A stretch of DNA of 14,867 nucleotides from a bacterium (GCA_027619145.1 JAQCGA010000025.1:1-14867); one strand, 5' to 3'. Shown: positions 1 through 7,780, numbered from the stretch's first letter. Notes: generated from the letters alone by a model not told the origin. Numbers and translations are program-made.

Positions 1-1631
1 TCCGTCGGGTCAACGCCCACATCAAAAAGCGCAAAAATATGCCCCGGAACATCCACCACGGCAGTCGCAATACCCAGGTTCTCCAGTAGCGAACAGTACA
101 GTACCGTGCAATCGTCACAGTCCCCCGTCCGGCGTCTCAACAATTCTCTCGGATACTGGATATTGTCAAACGGCCAATCCTCTCCCACCACCTGCGCGTA
201 TGGATTGTTTGAATCCACCTGATACTTGATGCCGTAGATTCTCAGCGCCTCGAAGACTGCGCCCGCCTGTAGAATGTTTCGATCCATACGCCGCATACGG
301 GCATAGCTCGACACCTGGTGGGACACATGCCGTGCGAACGCCGCCACCTCCGGATCCCGGCTGGTCACAAACGCCGCCGCCCGCCCGATATCATCCCACA
401 GCAACGCTCCCCTGCCATAAAGCACCAGCTTCCCACTCTGTTTGTCAGATCGTTTCCGGGTCTCCGTGGTGTACTCCACCTTCACTTCTACGACAATGGC
501 AACATCTTTTGTCACGGCCAGTACCGCGTCTGAAAGCGACACCCGCAACGGAACCTCCTGGACTTTGCCACCCTTCCGCACAATCACCGTCTCCCGGTGC
601 GACGCCTGCTCATACCCCGGCAGCGATACCGTCACCCGGCACTCCAGCGACTGATCCGACTTATTCTGCAACAAAATTTGTCCCACAACGGCATTCTGAT
701 AGGTTCTGTAATAAGATGCAAACAGATCTTGTCCCTCCACCCGAAGAATACGCACCGCTGAAGACGCCGGATCAAACGACGCTGTAAACCCGTAGCGTTG
801 TGTTTGCCCCAACCCCCGCTTACCAGGTGAATGCGTAAAATCAAACCGGAACGCTTTGTAATTCACCCCCAGCCCAACGTTCAATTCCACGGGGTCCGAT
901 GTCCGCAAGTCCTTCTGAAACCCGCCGCGCAACACCAGCTCATCCCGTAGCCGATATTCCGTTCCAACATGGACCTTCCGGTCCACATCCACCGCCACCA
1001 GCAAATCTGGCCGGGCCTGCCACGCCGCTCCAGCTCGAACCATCAGCGGCAACAGCATGGCCGACCCACCATCTCGATACTGAACACCGCTCCCGGTCAC
1101 ATCGTGCACACCCACGCCCACCCGCAACCCCGGCCGCACAGAAACCAGTACACCCAGATCCATCCCCAACCCGGACCCCTTCCCCACCGACTGTCCATCC
1201 AGAGACATATCTGTTAGCAAAAACTTCAAACCCGCGCCCACAGACAAGCCAGGGAACAACCGTCGCGCAAACGCCACTTTGAGCACATCCCGGCTAAAAC
1301 CCAGCTCCCCGTCCCCAAACCCGATATGTTGCCAGTCGATACCCACAGCCTGGTTCAGCGTAATTGGAAACGCATACACTGCATACGTCGTTCGGATACC
1401 TGTCCCGAACAGATCCGCATTCATAAAAGACACTTCGTGCTGCCGCAACAACTGCAGGCCCGCCGGGTTATAGAACATCGCATTTGCATCGTCTGCCACT
1501 CCCGTAAACGCCCCACCCAATGCCAGAGGCCTGGACCCCACAAACAGATTTCCGGCCGACTGGGCACACACGGACTGCCTGCCTCCAAACCAGACCAGAA
1601 TCCATATCGACATCCAGGCAAAGCACCTCAT
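1..1631 (-). CDS. PorV-like outer-membrane barrel fused to an Ig-like and a transglutaminase-like domain (3' end outside window)
   Basis: This minus-strand frame is open from its ATG at 1631 to the window edge (543 residues visible) with no stop. Residues 1-23 look like a signal peptide (hydrophobic WILVWF core, VCAQ cleavage region). Residues about 24-285 match the PorV/PorQ (UPF0164-like) barrel family, with the hallmark ALGGAFTGVADDANAMFYNPAGL split around residues 37-59 and repeated glycine-rich strands. Residues about 287-395 look like an Ig/CARDB-type beta domain. Residues about 410-543 look like a transglutaminase-like cysteine-protease fold: RTGDCDD with C505 as the likely nucleophile and PGHIFALFD with H531. 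The third catalytic residue may lie beyond the edge. PorV in known systems is an outer-membrane component of type IX secretion; the fused enzyme domain is unusual. The gene lies 49 nt downstream of the propeller gene and probably shares its transcript. Substrate and function are unknown. Confidence 0.85.
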   Translation of the reverse strand, partial: MRCFAWMSIWILVWFGGRQSVCAQSAGNLFVGSRPLALGGAFTGVADDANAMFYNPAGLQLLRQHEVSFMNADLFGTGIRTTYAVYAFPITLNQAVGIDWQHIGFGDGELGFSRDVLKVAFARRLFPGLSVGAGLKFLLTDMSLDGQSVGKGSGLGMDLGVLVSVRPGLRVGVGVHDVTGSGVQYRDGGSAMLLPLMVRAGAAWQARPDLLVAVDVDRKVHVGTEYRLRDELVLRGGFQKDLRTSDPVELNVGLGVNYKAFRFDFTHSPGKRGLGQTQRYGFTASFDPASSAVRILRVEGQDLFASYYRTYQNAVVGQILLQNKSDQSLECRVTVSLPGYEQASHRETVIVRKGGKVQEVPLRVSLSDAVLAVTKDVAIVVEVKVEYTTETRKRSDKQSGKLVLYGRGALLWDDIGRAAAFVTSRDPEVAAFARHVSHQVSSYARMRRMDRNILQAGAVFEALRIYGIKYQVDSNNPYAQVVGEDWPFDNIQYPRELLRRRTGDCDDCTVLYCSLLENLGIATAVVDVPGHIFALFDVGVDPT

Positions 1632-1640
1632 GATCGCTGT

Positions 1641-1647
1641 TCCTCCT
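1641..1647 (-). promoter_or_regulatory. Strong ribosome binding site for the PorV-like gene
   Basis: On the minus strand an AGGAGGA sits 9 nt before the ATG at 1631. It fixes that ATG as the start over the in-frame methionine six codons later. Confidence 0.8.
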
Positions 1648-1680
1648 GGGGTTCTCGGCCCTTACTTTGCCTGGCCGCAC

Positions 1681-4600
1681 CTACCGGTTCAACACCCCCA
1701 CCGTCTGATTCGCCGCCCTCCCTTCAGCCTCAATCACCACCACGTAAACCCCATCCCGCACCGCCTTCCCATTCCGATCCCGCCCGTCCCATTGCACCGT
1801 ATTCAACCCTTCGCTCATCCGCCGGGCCAGCACCACCTCCCGCACCAGATTTCCCGACACTCCGTAAACCCGTACATCCACACTCACCGCTGCGCCCAGC
1901 CTGAACGATATATCGCTCACACCCGGATACAGACTGCCGTTAGGAGAGATAATCCTCGGCTGGCATACCATCTCCGACACCTCGGGACTCCCTCCAGTCC
2001 CGGGCGCTTCAAATAACGCATAGGTACCCACCTTCTGAATTCCCACCGAAATCCTGCCCACCGTTGCATCCACCGTACCACCCAGCCTTACCCAGGCCCC
2101 TTCCAGAAGCTCGAACACCGCCAGGTCCGCTTCGACCATTCCAGCAACGGTAGCCAGATTGTACCCAATGGTCAGCGTGCTGCGTTTGTTGAACACCATC
2201 CCCTCCGGCCCCACACCATAAGCAATCCCCGTTGCTGTTGCGCCCGCAGGGGGGACGGGCAGCTCGCGCGCGGGCCTGAACACAATCTGCACCTGGACAT
2301 CCGTAGCCAGACCGTTTGGCGGAACCATCAACAAAACCGTGCCCCCAACGGCCATCACATCCCCACCCTCCCGCGACTTCACATCCTCAAGTGCGGATAC
2401 CACCCGCACCGGCACCTGGTGCTCGCTGGTATGGCCCAGTCGGTCCTCCGCCTGAACCCTCAGGATATAACGCCCAAACGGCTCCTGTAGCGCTGCCGTA
2501 TCCCATGTACCAATCGCCGCATCCTCTATTCGGAAGCCTTCCGGATTGTCAACCTCTCGTCGATCAATCATCAGCCAAGAAGCCACCTTGCCGTCCTGCC
2601 CAACCCTCTCATAAGAGAGGGAAAACCGCACGAGATCAGGCTGCGCGGAAGCATCAAATACCGAGCCCTCAATTGTCACTTCTCCGCTTACAGCATCGTT
2701 TCGCCTGGGGCTGTTGATCACCACCGTTGGAGAAACCAGATCCACGGTAAACGTAACGAACGCCGCCGTCGGATCGACATTGCCGTTCCGGTCTTTTGCG
2801 CGCAGGTAAAACGACCACTCCCCGTTGCTCAGATCGATGTCCGTCAGTTCAAACCCGTTAACCTGCGCAAACGAAGACCAGTCTTCCTGTTCCGGTTGCA
2901 CCCGCCCCGGCATCAGCGCAAACGAAATCGGCGGTCGGCGCTCGGACCCGATCTCGAACCCCCGGCCCTCAACAAAAATCCGGTTGCCGCCCAGAAACAA
3001 GGGCACCTGAATCACCGTCTGCACAAGAGGGATCTCCGGCCGTCTGAAAGAACTCGCGCCATTGCCCGTCCCGAACCACATTCTCCCATCGTCGGCCTGT
3101 AGAACAGACCATAGGGTATTGCTGGCCAGACCATCCACCACCCCAAACGCCTGCCAGAATGTCCCGTCAAACCGGATGGCCCCACTGCGTGTCGCAAACC
3201 ACATCGCGCCATCTTGAGATTGAACAATACCGGCTACCCATAAGATGCTCAGACCCTCCACCTCCGGAAACGTCTCCCAGGTCTCACCGTCGTACCGGCT
3301 TATGCCGCCGCCCACCGTCCCAAACCACATCACACCGTCTCGCGCCTGAAAAATCGAAAGCACCGTATTGCTGCCCAGGCCGTTCGACGCCGCAAACGTT
3401 TCCCAGGTCTCACCATCATACCGGCTCACGCCGCCGCCGGAACCGGGCACTGTGAAATTGCCCGTTCCAAACCACATCGCACCGTCTCGCGCCTGAAAAA
3501 TCGAAAGGATCTGGTTGTCGGCCAGGCCGTCCGACGCCGTAAACGTCTTCCAGGTCTCACCATCATACCGGCTCACACCACTGTCGAACGTCCCAAACCA
3601 CATCGCACCATCTTGAGACTGAAGAAGGGCAAGCACATCGTTACCCGCCAGACCGTCCACCGTCGTAAACGTCTTCCAGGTCTCACCATCATACCGGCTC
3701 ACACCCCGATCCGTTCCAAACCACATCGCACCGTCCTGCGCCTGGGTAATGGATTGCACGGTGCTGTTGGCCACCAGGCCCCACCCCGCTATGAAGATCT
3801 CTCGAACGTCTCTATCAACCCGGATTGCACCGCCGATGCTGTTGGGAAACGCGGACTGGGTTCCAAACCACAGGGCGCCGTCCCGAGCTTGAAAAATATC
3901 TCGCACAACATCTCCGGTCCCGGCTAGCACGTCGCCGAACTTGAGTGTCTCCCACCGGGCTACATCCAGCCGACTTACGCCGGCGCCACTTGTACCAAAC
4001 CATACAGCTCCATCCAGGGTTTGGTACATGGAGATCACCGAATTGCTAACCAGACCATCTGCCTCTGTAAACGTCTCCCAGTTTGTTCCGTTGTACCGAC
4101 TCACACCGCTCTCAAGCGTACCGACCCATATCGCCCCATCTCCGGATTGCATCACAGATACCACAATATTGCTGGCCAGGCCATCGGCTGCCGTAAATAT
4201 CTCCCACTCTTCGCCGTCATACCGGCTCACTCCATACGGCGGGATCCCGAACCACATCGACCCGTCATCCGCAAGAATGCCGGACGTGATGAGGAAGATC
4301 GGCAGGTCGCCGGCCTTCGTAAACGTCTGCCACTTTTCGCCGTCATACCGGCTTACACCTCCATCGCCCGCCGCGCTTCTAGCCGTGACCCATATCGAGC
4401 CATCGGTGGCTTGAAAAATTGTCTCCACAATCCTTCCGGCCAGGCCATCGGCCTTCGTAAACGTCTGCCACTTTTCGCCGTCATACCGGCTCACACCTCC
4501 TTCGTACATCCCGAACCACATCGCCCCGTCTCGAGCCTGAAAAATGGCCAGCACACTGTTGTTTCCCAGGCCGTCCGCCACTGTAAACGTCTGCCACTTT

Positions 4601-5028
4601 TCGCCGTCATACCGGCTCACACCGGCCCCGGGACTGTTCCCCACACGATCTCCCGTTCCGAACCACATTGCCCCGTCGCGCGACTGGAACACGGCGCTCA
4701 CCCGGTCTGCGGCCAGACCGTCCGCTGCCGTAAACGTTTGCCAGATCCCGTCATACCGGCTTACACCTCGCAGTGTTCCGAACCACATCGCGCCATCCTG
4801 AGCCTGGAAAATAGACAGGACAAAATCATCCGCCAGATTCTCCTGCGATGTATACGTCTGCCACTGCTGCGCCTGTACGTTTACAATCCCTGCGCAGGCA
4901 ACGAAAAGCAAACACAAAAAAGCTCGATCGCAGGACGACCAGAACGACAACAGCAGGGCGCGATACTGCCATACGCACCACCGGCCCCTCATCCCGAAAA
5001 AGCAGATCAGAGGGTGCGAGCTATTCAT
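1681..5028 (-). CDS. Large secreted protein: 14 two-component-regulator propeller repeats, then Y_Y_Y-, Ig-, ZU5- and FlgD-like domains
   Basis: The product is 1115 residues. A hydrophobic stretch at 35-50 ending in VQA (51-53) looks like a signal peptide, preceded by an unusually long N-terminal region; Met13 is an alternative start. Residues 64-662 hold 14 repeats of the Reg_prop type (FQARDGAMWFGT ... GVSRYDGETWQTF ... ADGL), enough for two seven-bladed propellers. After them come a Y_Y_Y-like beta domain (about 665-763), an Ig-like domain (about 765-878), a ZU5-like domain (about 885-1008, with GVGPEGMVFNK at 938-948), and a FlgD-type Ig domain (about 1025-1113, with WDGRDRNGKAVRDGVY). 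In Bacteroides hybrid two-component sensors the 14 blades and Y_Y_Y domain are followed by a membrane helix and histidine kinase; neither is here. FlgD-like C-termini often serve as export or surface-sorting domains. The start overlaps the VOC gene by 8 nt, and GGAG lies 10 nt before the ATG. Likely secreted ligand-binding or surface protein; ligand unknown. Confidence 0.9.
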   Translation of the reverse strand: MNSSHPLICFFGMRGRWCVWQYRALLLSFWSSCDRAFLCLLFVACAGIVNVQAQQWQTYTSQENLADDFVLSIFQAQDGAMWFGTLRGVSRYDGIWQTFTAADGLAADRVSAVFQSRDGAMWFGTGDRVGNSPGAGVSRYDGEKWQTFTVADGLGNNSVLAIFQARDGAMWFGMYEGGVSRYDGEKWQTFTKADGLAGRIVETIFQATDGSIWVTARSAAGDGGVSRYDGEKWQTFTKAGDLPIFLITSGILADDGSMWFGIPPYGVSRYDGEEWEIFTAADGLASNIVVSVMQSGDGAIWVGTLESGVSRYNGTNWETFTEADGLVSNSVISMYQTLDGAVWFGTSGAGVSRLDVARWETLKFGDVLAGTGDVVRDIFQARDGALWFGTQSAFPNSIGGAIRVDRDVREIFIAGWGLVANSTVQSITQAQDGAMWFGTDRGVSRYDGETWKTFTTVDGLAGNDVLALLQSQDGAMWFGTFDSGVSRYDGETWKTFTASDGLADNQILSIFQARDGAMWFGTGNFTVPGSGGGVSRYDGETWETFAASNGLGSNTVLSIFQARDGVMWFGTVGGGISRYDGETWETFPEVEGLSILWVAGIVQSQDGAMWFATRSGAIRFDGTFWQAFGVVDGLASNTLWSVLQADDGRMWFGTGNGASSFRRPEIPLVQTVIQVPLFLGGNRIFVEGRGFEIGSERRPPISFALMPGRVQPEQEDWSSFAQVNGFELTDIDLSNGEWSFYLRAKDRNGNVDPTAAFVTFTVDLVSPTVVINSPRRNDAVSGEVTIEGSVFDASAQPDLVRFSLSYERVGQDGKVASWLMIDRREVDNPEGFRIEDAAIGTWDTAALQEPFGRYILRVQAEDRLGHTSEHQVPVRVVSALEDVKSREGGDVMAVGGTVLLMVPPNGLATDVQVQIVFRPARELPVPPAGATATGIAYGVGPEGMVFNKRSTLTIGYNLATVAGMVEADLAVFELLEGAWVRLGGTVDATVGRISVGIQKVGTYALFEAPGTGGSPEVSEMVCQPRIISPNGSLYPGVSDISFRLGAAVSVDVRVYGVSGNLVREVVLARRMSEGLNTVQWDGRDRNGKAVRDGVYVVVIEAEGRAANQTVGVLNR
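3043..4839 (-). repeat. 14 tandem in-gene repeats encoding propeller blades (about 120-150 bp each)
   Basis: The coding repeats stay close at the DNA level in places. A 28-bp stretch at 3333-3360 recurs exactly at 3480-3507, a 147-bp period. The segment spelling tcgccgtcataccggct recurs near 4340, 4477 and 4600. The spacing is irregular because blades 2, 4, 8 and 11 carry loop insertions. These are protein-coding repeats, not CRISPR or satellite DNA. Confidence 0.85.
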
Positions 5029-5401
5029 ACTTCTTAATCTCCAGTTCGTGTCCGTCTGGATCGCAAAAATACGTCGCCAGACCCTCCCCGAACGCCCCCT
5101 GATTCAAAGTGGGGCCCCGCTTCACCAAACCCTGTTCTTTCAACCGCACCAGCACACCGTCGTACGCCCCCTCGTCCAGGCAAAATGCCACATGATCTGT
5201 CCCCATCTTCATGGCCGGATTCACCGGCTGGTACTCCGGCCGGCAAAACAGCACCAACAGTGCCTCTCCCGCCCGGAACACCGCCTGCGAACCATCCTCC
5301 CGCTGACTCACCCATTCCAGTCCCACCACATCCCTGTAAAACGACACCGACCGTTCCAGATTCGTCACCCGCAGGCTCACATGGTCAAAAACAACCGCCA
5401 T
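5021..5401 (-). CDS. VOC superfamily (glyoxalase/bleomycin-resistance fold) protein
   Basis: The product has 126 residues, typical of a one-domain VOC protein made of two beta-alpha-beta-beta-beta modules. The N-terminus FDHVSLRVTNLERSVSFYRD and the C-terminal FCDPDGHELEI are classic family motifs. H7, H70 (TDHVAF) and E121 (ELEI) would form a three-ligand metal site like that of FosA or ring-cleaving dioxygenases. The fourth glyoxalase-I ligand is not evident in LLVLF. It has no signal peptide, so it is cytoplasmic. An AAGGAG lies 10 nt before the ATG. It starts 53 nt after the sulfatase stop, and its own stop lies inside the start of the propeller gene (8-nt overlap), which suggests translational coupling. 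The substrate cannot be told; a lyase, epimerase or dioxygenase on a sugar product of the neighbouring enzymes is possible but unproven. Confidence 0.88.
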   Translation of the reverse strand: MAVVFDHVSLRVTNLERSVSFYRDVVGLEWVSQREDGSQAVFRAGEALLVLFCRPEYQPVNPAMKMGTDHVAFCLDEGAYDGVLVRLKEQGLVKRGPTLNQGAFGEGLATYFCDPDGHELEIKKYE

Positions 5402-5443
5402 CGGCTCATTTCTCCTTCCAGACTTACAATCCGGTTTTCAGGA

Positions 5444-5459
5444 TTGGATGAATCCTAAA
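5444..5459. repeat. Intergenic GATGAATCC motif, copy at the sulfatase stop
   Basis: The plus-strand sequence attggatgaatcctaaa spans the end of the sulfatase gene, including its TAG. It resembles the stretch at 6799-6813 at the end of the heparinase-type gene, sharing gatgaatcc, one variable base and aaa. Both copies sit just at or after a stop codon. Confidence 0.4.
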
Positions 5460-6780
5460 CCTCCAACCCTTCCTCGCCCGCATGAATCGACGCCAGTACC
5501 CACGGGTCATTCGTCTCCATCCGGAACGCCTTCACCTTCTGCCGCATTTCCTCAGCAATCTCCGCCAGGTCCGGATCATCAATCCGGTTCACTGCCTCCA
5601 CCGGATCTTCTTCAATATCGAACAGCTCCTCCGCATCCTGGTGTAAAAACCGCTCGGTAGGCCGCTGTCCCATCATCGTGATCCCATCCTGCCGCACAGC
5701 CTGCCACGTAGGAGATGCCCACAAATCGCTCGGGAGCGGCGTGGTCAACTCCGGATAAAGGTTCCGCACATACTTATATTTTCGCCCCCGCAATACACGG
5801 TACGGGTAATAATTTGTCACCTCGTGAAACGAATGAGAGAAAAACGTCTCGTCCCATCCCTCCGGGTGCACCTCATCCAGAACGGAAATCAGCGATCGCT
5901 CCGGAATCCCCTCCGGCAGATCCACTCCGCACCATTCCAACACCGTGGGCAGAATACTGCACCAATTCACCAGCGCATCGCACACCACCGCTTTCGCATT
6001 GGGCCGCACCACAATCAGCGGACACTGATGGCCGGAATCGAACGAAGACCCTTTCGCCCCCGGAAATGGCATCCCATGATCGCTCATCACCACAATCAAC
6101 GTATCCTCCGCCCGGCCCGCCGCTTCCAGCGCCCGCACCGCCATTCCAATACCCTGGTCCAGTCGTGAAATCGCACGATAGTATTCTGCCAGTTCCTGCC
6201 TCGCCGCCGGGTGATCCGGCAAAAATGGCGGCACCGGCACCTCCTCCGGTGTATAGATCACCTCCTCCACCCCTGGGTACGTCCCCTGATTCCCAAAATC
6301 CCGGTGCGGATCGCTAAACCCCACATGTAAATAAAACGGCCGATCTCCCGCGTGTTCAAAAAACTCCGTCACCTTCTCCGCAATTCCCTGCACATTCCGC
6401 CCTCCACCCTGCACGCGCTGTCCGTCAAACGTCCACGGATACACTTCTTCCGGCTGCACGTGCAACTTTCCCACAATCCCTGTGGCAAACCCCGCAGCCC
6501 CCAGCGCCTTTGGAATAGACGGCATGGAGCGCTGCGTATGAAAATTGTGAATCGAATGTGAATGCCCATATTGTCCGTGCGTATGGCTATAATGCCCCGT
6601 CAACACACACGCACGACTCGCCGCACAAGATGGCGTCGTACAAAATGCCTGCGTAAACCGCGTCCCCCGTTCCGCCAGTGCATCCACATTCGGCATCTGG
6701 ATCACCGGACTTCCATAACACCCCGCAATTGGACTCCAGTCATCCGCAATCAATAACATCACATTGCGATAAACAGGCAT
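5455..6780 (-). CDS. Sulfatase, sulfamidase (heparan N-sulfatase, S1_8)-like, probably cytoplasmic
   Basis: The product is 441 residues from the chosen ATG at 6780, which has GAGGGG 7 nt upstream. An upstream ATG at 6837 would add 19 residues, overlap the previous gene and lacks a good ribosome site. It is a type I alkaline-phosphatase-fold sulfatase. The metal pair D13/D14 lies in LLIADDW. The formylglycine signature is PSCAASRACVLTG, with C52 the residue to be converted and R56; it is the C-x-A-x-R form. K105 and H107 lie in IVGKLHV, H159 in SDPHR, and D234/H235 in MSDHG. From memory, several stretches align closely with human sulfamidase (SGSH): KxHV.PE.VYP, DRPF.L.V.F.DPHR, PAAR..LA..Y, HEVT..YP and SPT.Q. 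No signal peptide is visible, unlike most polysaccharide sulfatases. It needs a formylglycine-generating enzyme, not found here. It follows the heparinase-type gene by 37 nt. N- versus O-sulfate specificity is inferred. Confidence 0.9.
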   Translation of the reverse strand: MPVYRNVMLLIADDWSPIAGCYGSPVIQMPNVDALAERGTRFTQAFCTTPSCAASRACVLTGHYSHTHGQYGHSHSIHNFHTQRSMPSIPKALGAAGFATGIVGKLHVQPEEVYPWTFDGQRVQGGGRNVQGIAEKVTEFFEHAGDRPFYLHVGFSDPHRDFGNQGTYPGVEEVIYTPEEVPVPPFLPDHPAARQELAEYYRAISRLDQGIGMAVRALEAAGRAEDTLIVVMSDHGMPFPGAKGSSFDSGHQCPLIVVRPNAKAVVCDALVNWCSILPTVLEWCGVDLPEGIPERSLISVLDEVHPEGWDETFFSHSFHEVTNYYPYRVLRGRKYKYVRNLYPELTTPLPSDLWASPTWQAVRQDGITMMGQRPTERFLHQDAEELFDIEEDPVEAVNRIDDPDLAEIAEEMRQKVKAFRMETNDPWVLASIHAGEEGLEV

Positions 6781-6787
6781 TAAAGTA

Positions 6788-6793
6788 CCCCTC
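6788..6793 (-). promoter_or_regulatory. Ribosome binding site that decides the sulfatase start
   Basis: On the minus strand GAGGGG lies 7 nt before the ATG at 6780. The upstream ATGs at 6795 and 6837 lack comparable sites. Confidence 0.6.
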
Positions 6794-6798
6794 ATAAA

Positions 6799-6813
6799 TT
6801 GATGAATCCCAAA
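6799..6813. repeat. Intergenic GATGAATCC motif, copy between heparinase-type gene and sulfatase
   Basis: The sequence ttgatgaatcccaaa lies 5 nt beyond the stop codon of the heparinase-type gene (minus strand) and matches the copy at 5444-5459. It may be a dispersed short repeat or a shared 3'-end signal. Confidence 0.4.
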
Positions 6814-6817
6814 ATCC

Positions 6818-7768
6818 CTACACGGCCCGATGTCCATCCACTGTCACCCCACAGATCACCGCTCGCCCATCCGGTACCGGTGCCGGGTATCCCTTTGGCC
6901 CCTTTGCACCCGGCTCCAGTTGCACCCAGCCTTCCACCACCCCAAAATCCCCTTCTGCCCGCGCCCCAAACCAGCCGGGGTGTTCCAGCATTGTCATCTC
7001 GAACACCTCTTCTGGCCCCCAAACTCCCATCGCTGCACCAATCCGCACTGCCTTTCGTTTCTCTATCGTCTCCGCCGTCACATGCCAGTAGTTCTGCATC
7101 TCTTTCTCGCTCGACAAACGATCTGTCTGACTCAAACTCAACCCGGTCGAACACGCCAGCCGCACGTCCAGCGTTGCGCCCTCCCGCCGGGAAACCACGC
7201 GCCCCTCGTCCAACTCCATCTCTTCAAGCGCGTGCAACATCCACTGGAACGAAGACGGGGCGGGAGCCTCCAGATCATCCAATAATAAAAATAACCCCGG
7301 TCGCAGAAACAAAACATGTCGCTCGAACCGCTTCAGCTTTCCCATATATGCAGGCGCAGCATCACCCACGACATAACTCCGCCCGTACAAATCCTCAATC
7401 CGCACAATCTTCCCTCTGTCCTTCCCCTCCTGCCCTTCACCGTTCACCAGCACACAATTGTTTGCCTTTGTAGACCCTGCCCACGGCGCATGCTCCGGCA
7501 TCCCATAAAACGGCCCATCATATCCGTACGGAACCGCCAGCGCTTTCCCGCCCTGCAAAATCGCAAACGCATTCTGATCCACGTGAGGCGATGTCACATT
7601 CCCGTGCGGACTGCTTTTAAACAACAAAAACGTATCCTGGTCCGGGTTTTCCAGATCGCTATGCATCTCGGCCCATCCCTTTTCCTGGAATACGCTTACA
7701 TTCGGATAATCTGTCGTCGTCATCCTGGGCAGTTCGAGAGAATCCTTCGCCTCAGTCAAAGATTCCAC
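6818..7768 (-). CDS. Heparinase II/III-family protein, C-terminal beta-sandwich domain only
   Basis: The product has 316 residues from a GTG start at 7768 with AGGAGG 6 nt upstream. It matches the Hepar_II_III (PF07940-type) domain of polysaccharide lyases: FLLFKSSPHGN (47-57), SPHVDQNAFAI (60-70), then PWAGSTKANNCVLVNGEGQ (95-113) and FERHVLFLRPGLFLLLDDLE (148-167). Intact relatives are about 600-800 residues, with an N-terminal alpha/alpha-toroid (DUF4962-like) that carries the catalytic Tyr and His. None of that is here: the frame runs upstream only to a stop at 7844-7846, with nothing family-like. The protein begins almost exactly at the domain boundary, so it is a domain-split, remnant or repurposed protein. 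No signal peptide is seen. It is 37 nt upstream of the sulfatase, consistent with glycosaminoglycan-like metabolism. Without the toroid, lyase activity is doubtful; it may pair with a partner encoded elsewhere. Confidence 0.82.
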   Translation of the reverse strand: MESLTEAKDSLELPRMTTTDYPNVSVFQEKGWAEMHSDLENPDQDTFLLFKSSPHGNVTSPHVDQNAFAILQGGKALAVPYGYDGPFYGMPEHAPWAGSTKANNCVLVNGEGQEGKDRGKIVRIEDLYGRSYVVGDAAPAYMGKLKRFERHVLFLRPGLFLLLDDLEAPAPSSFQWMLHALEEMELDEGRVVSRREGATLDVRLACSTGLSLSQTDRLSSEKEMQNYWHVTAETIEKRKAVRIGAAMGVWGPEEVFEMTMLEHPGWFGARAEGDFGVVEGWVQLEPGAKGPKGYPAPVPDGRAVICGVTVDGHRAV

Positions 7769-7774
7769 CCTTTT

Positions 7775-7780
7775 CCTCCT
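7775..7780 (-). promoter_or_regulatory. Ribosome binding site supporting the GTG start of the heparinase-type gene
   Basis: On the minus strand AGGAGG lies 6 nt before the GTG at 7768. This is a strong signal, so the short form of the protein looks like the translated one and not an accident of a lost upstream part. Confidence 0.7.

Noticed and set aside
3043..4839. Regular repeats considered as CRISPR or satellite
   Set aside because: Units are about 120-150 bp, in frame, and encode propeller blades on the minus strand.
4021..5037. 338-residue plus-strand open frame with repeating RKRLPLFAVIPAH units
   Set aside because: It is the antisense shadow of the propeller repeats; its own periodicity comes from the blades. 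No ribosome site or family match was seen.
6781..6837. Longer start for the sulfatase adding 19 residues
   Set aside because: It gives no signal peptide and no ribosome site, and it overlaps the previous gene; the ATG at 6780 has GAGGGG at good spacing.
6799..7473. 224-residue plus-strand frame rich in Pro, Ser and Arg
   Set aside because: It is antisense to the heparinase-type gene, and its odd composition is explained by the C-rich strand.
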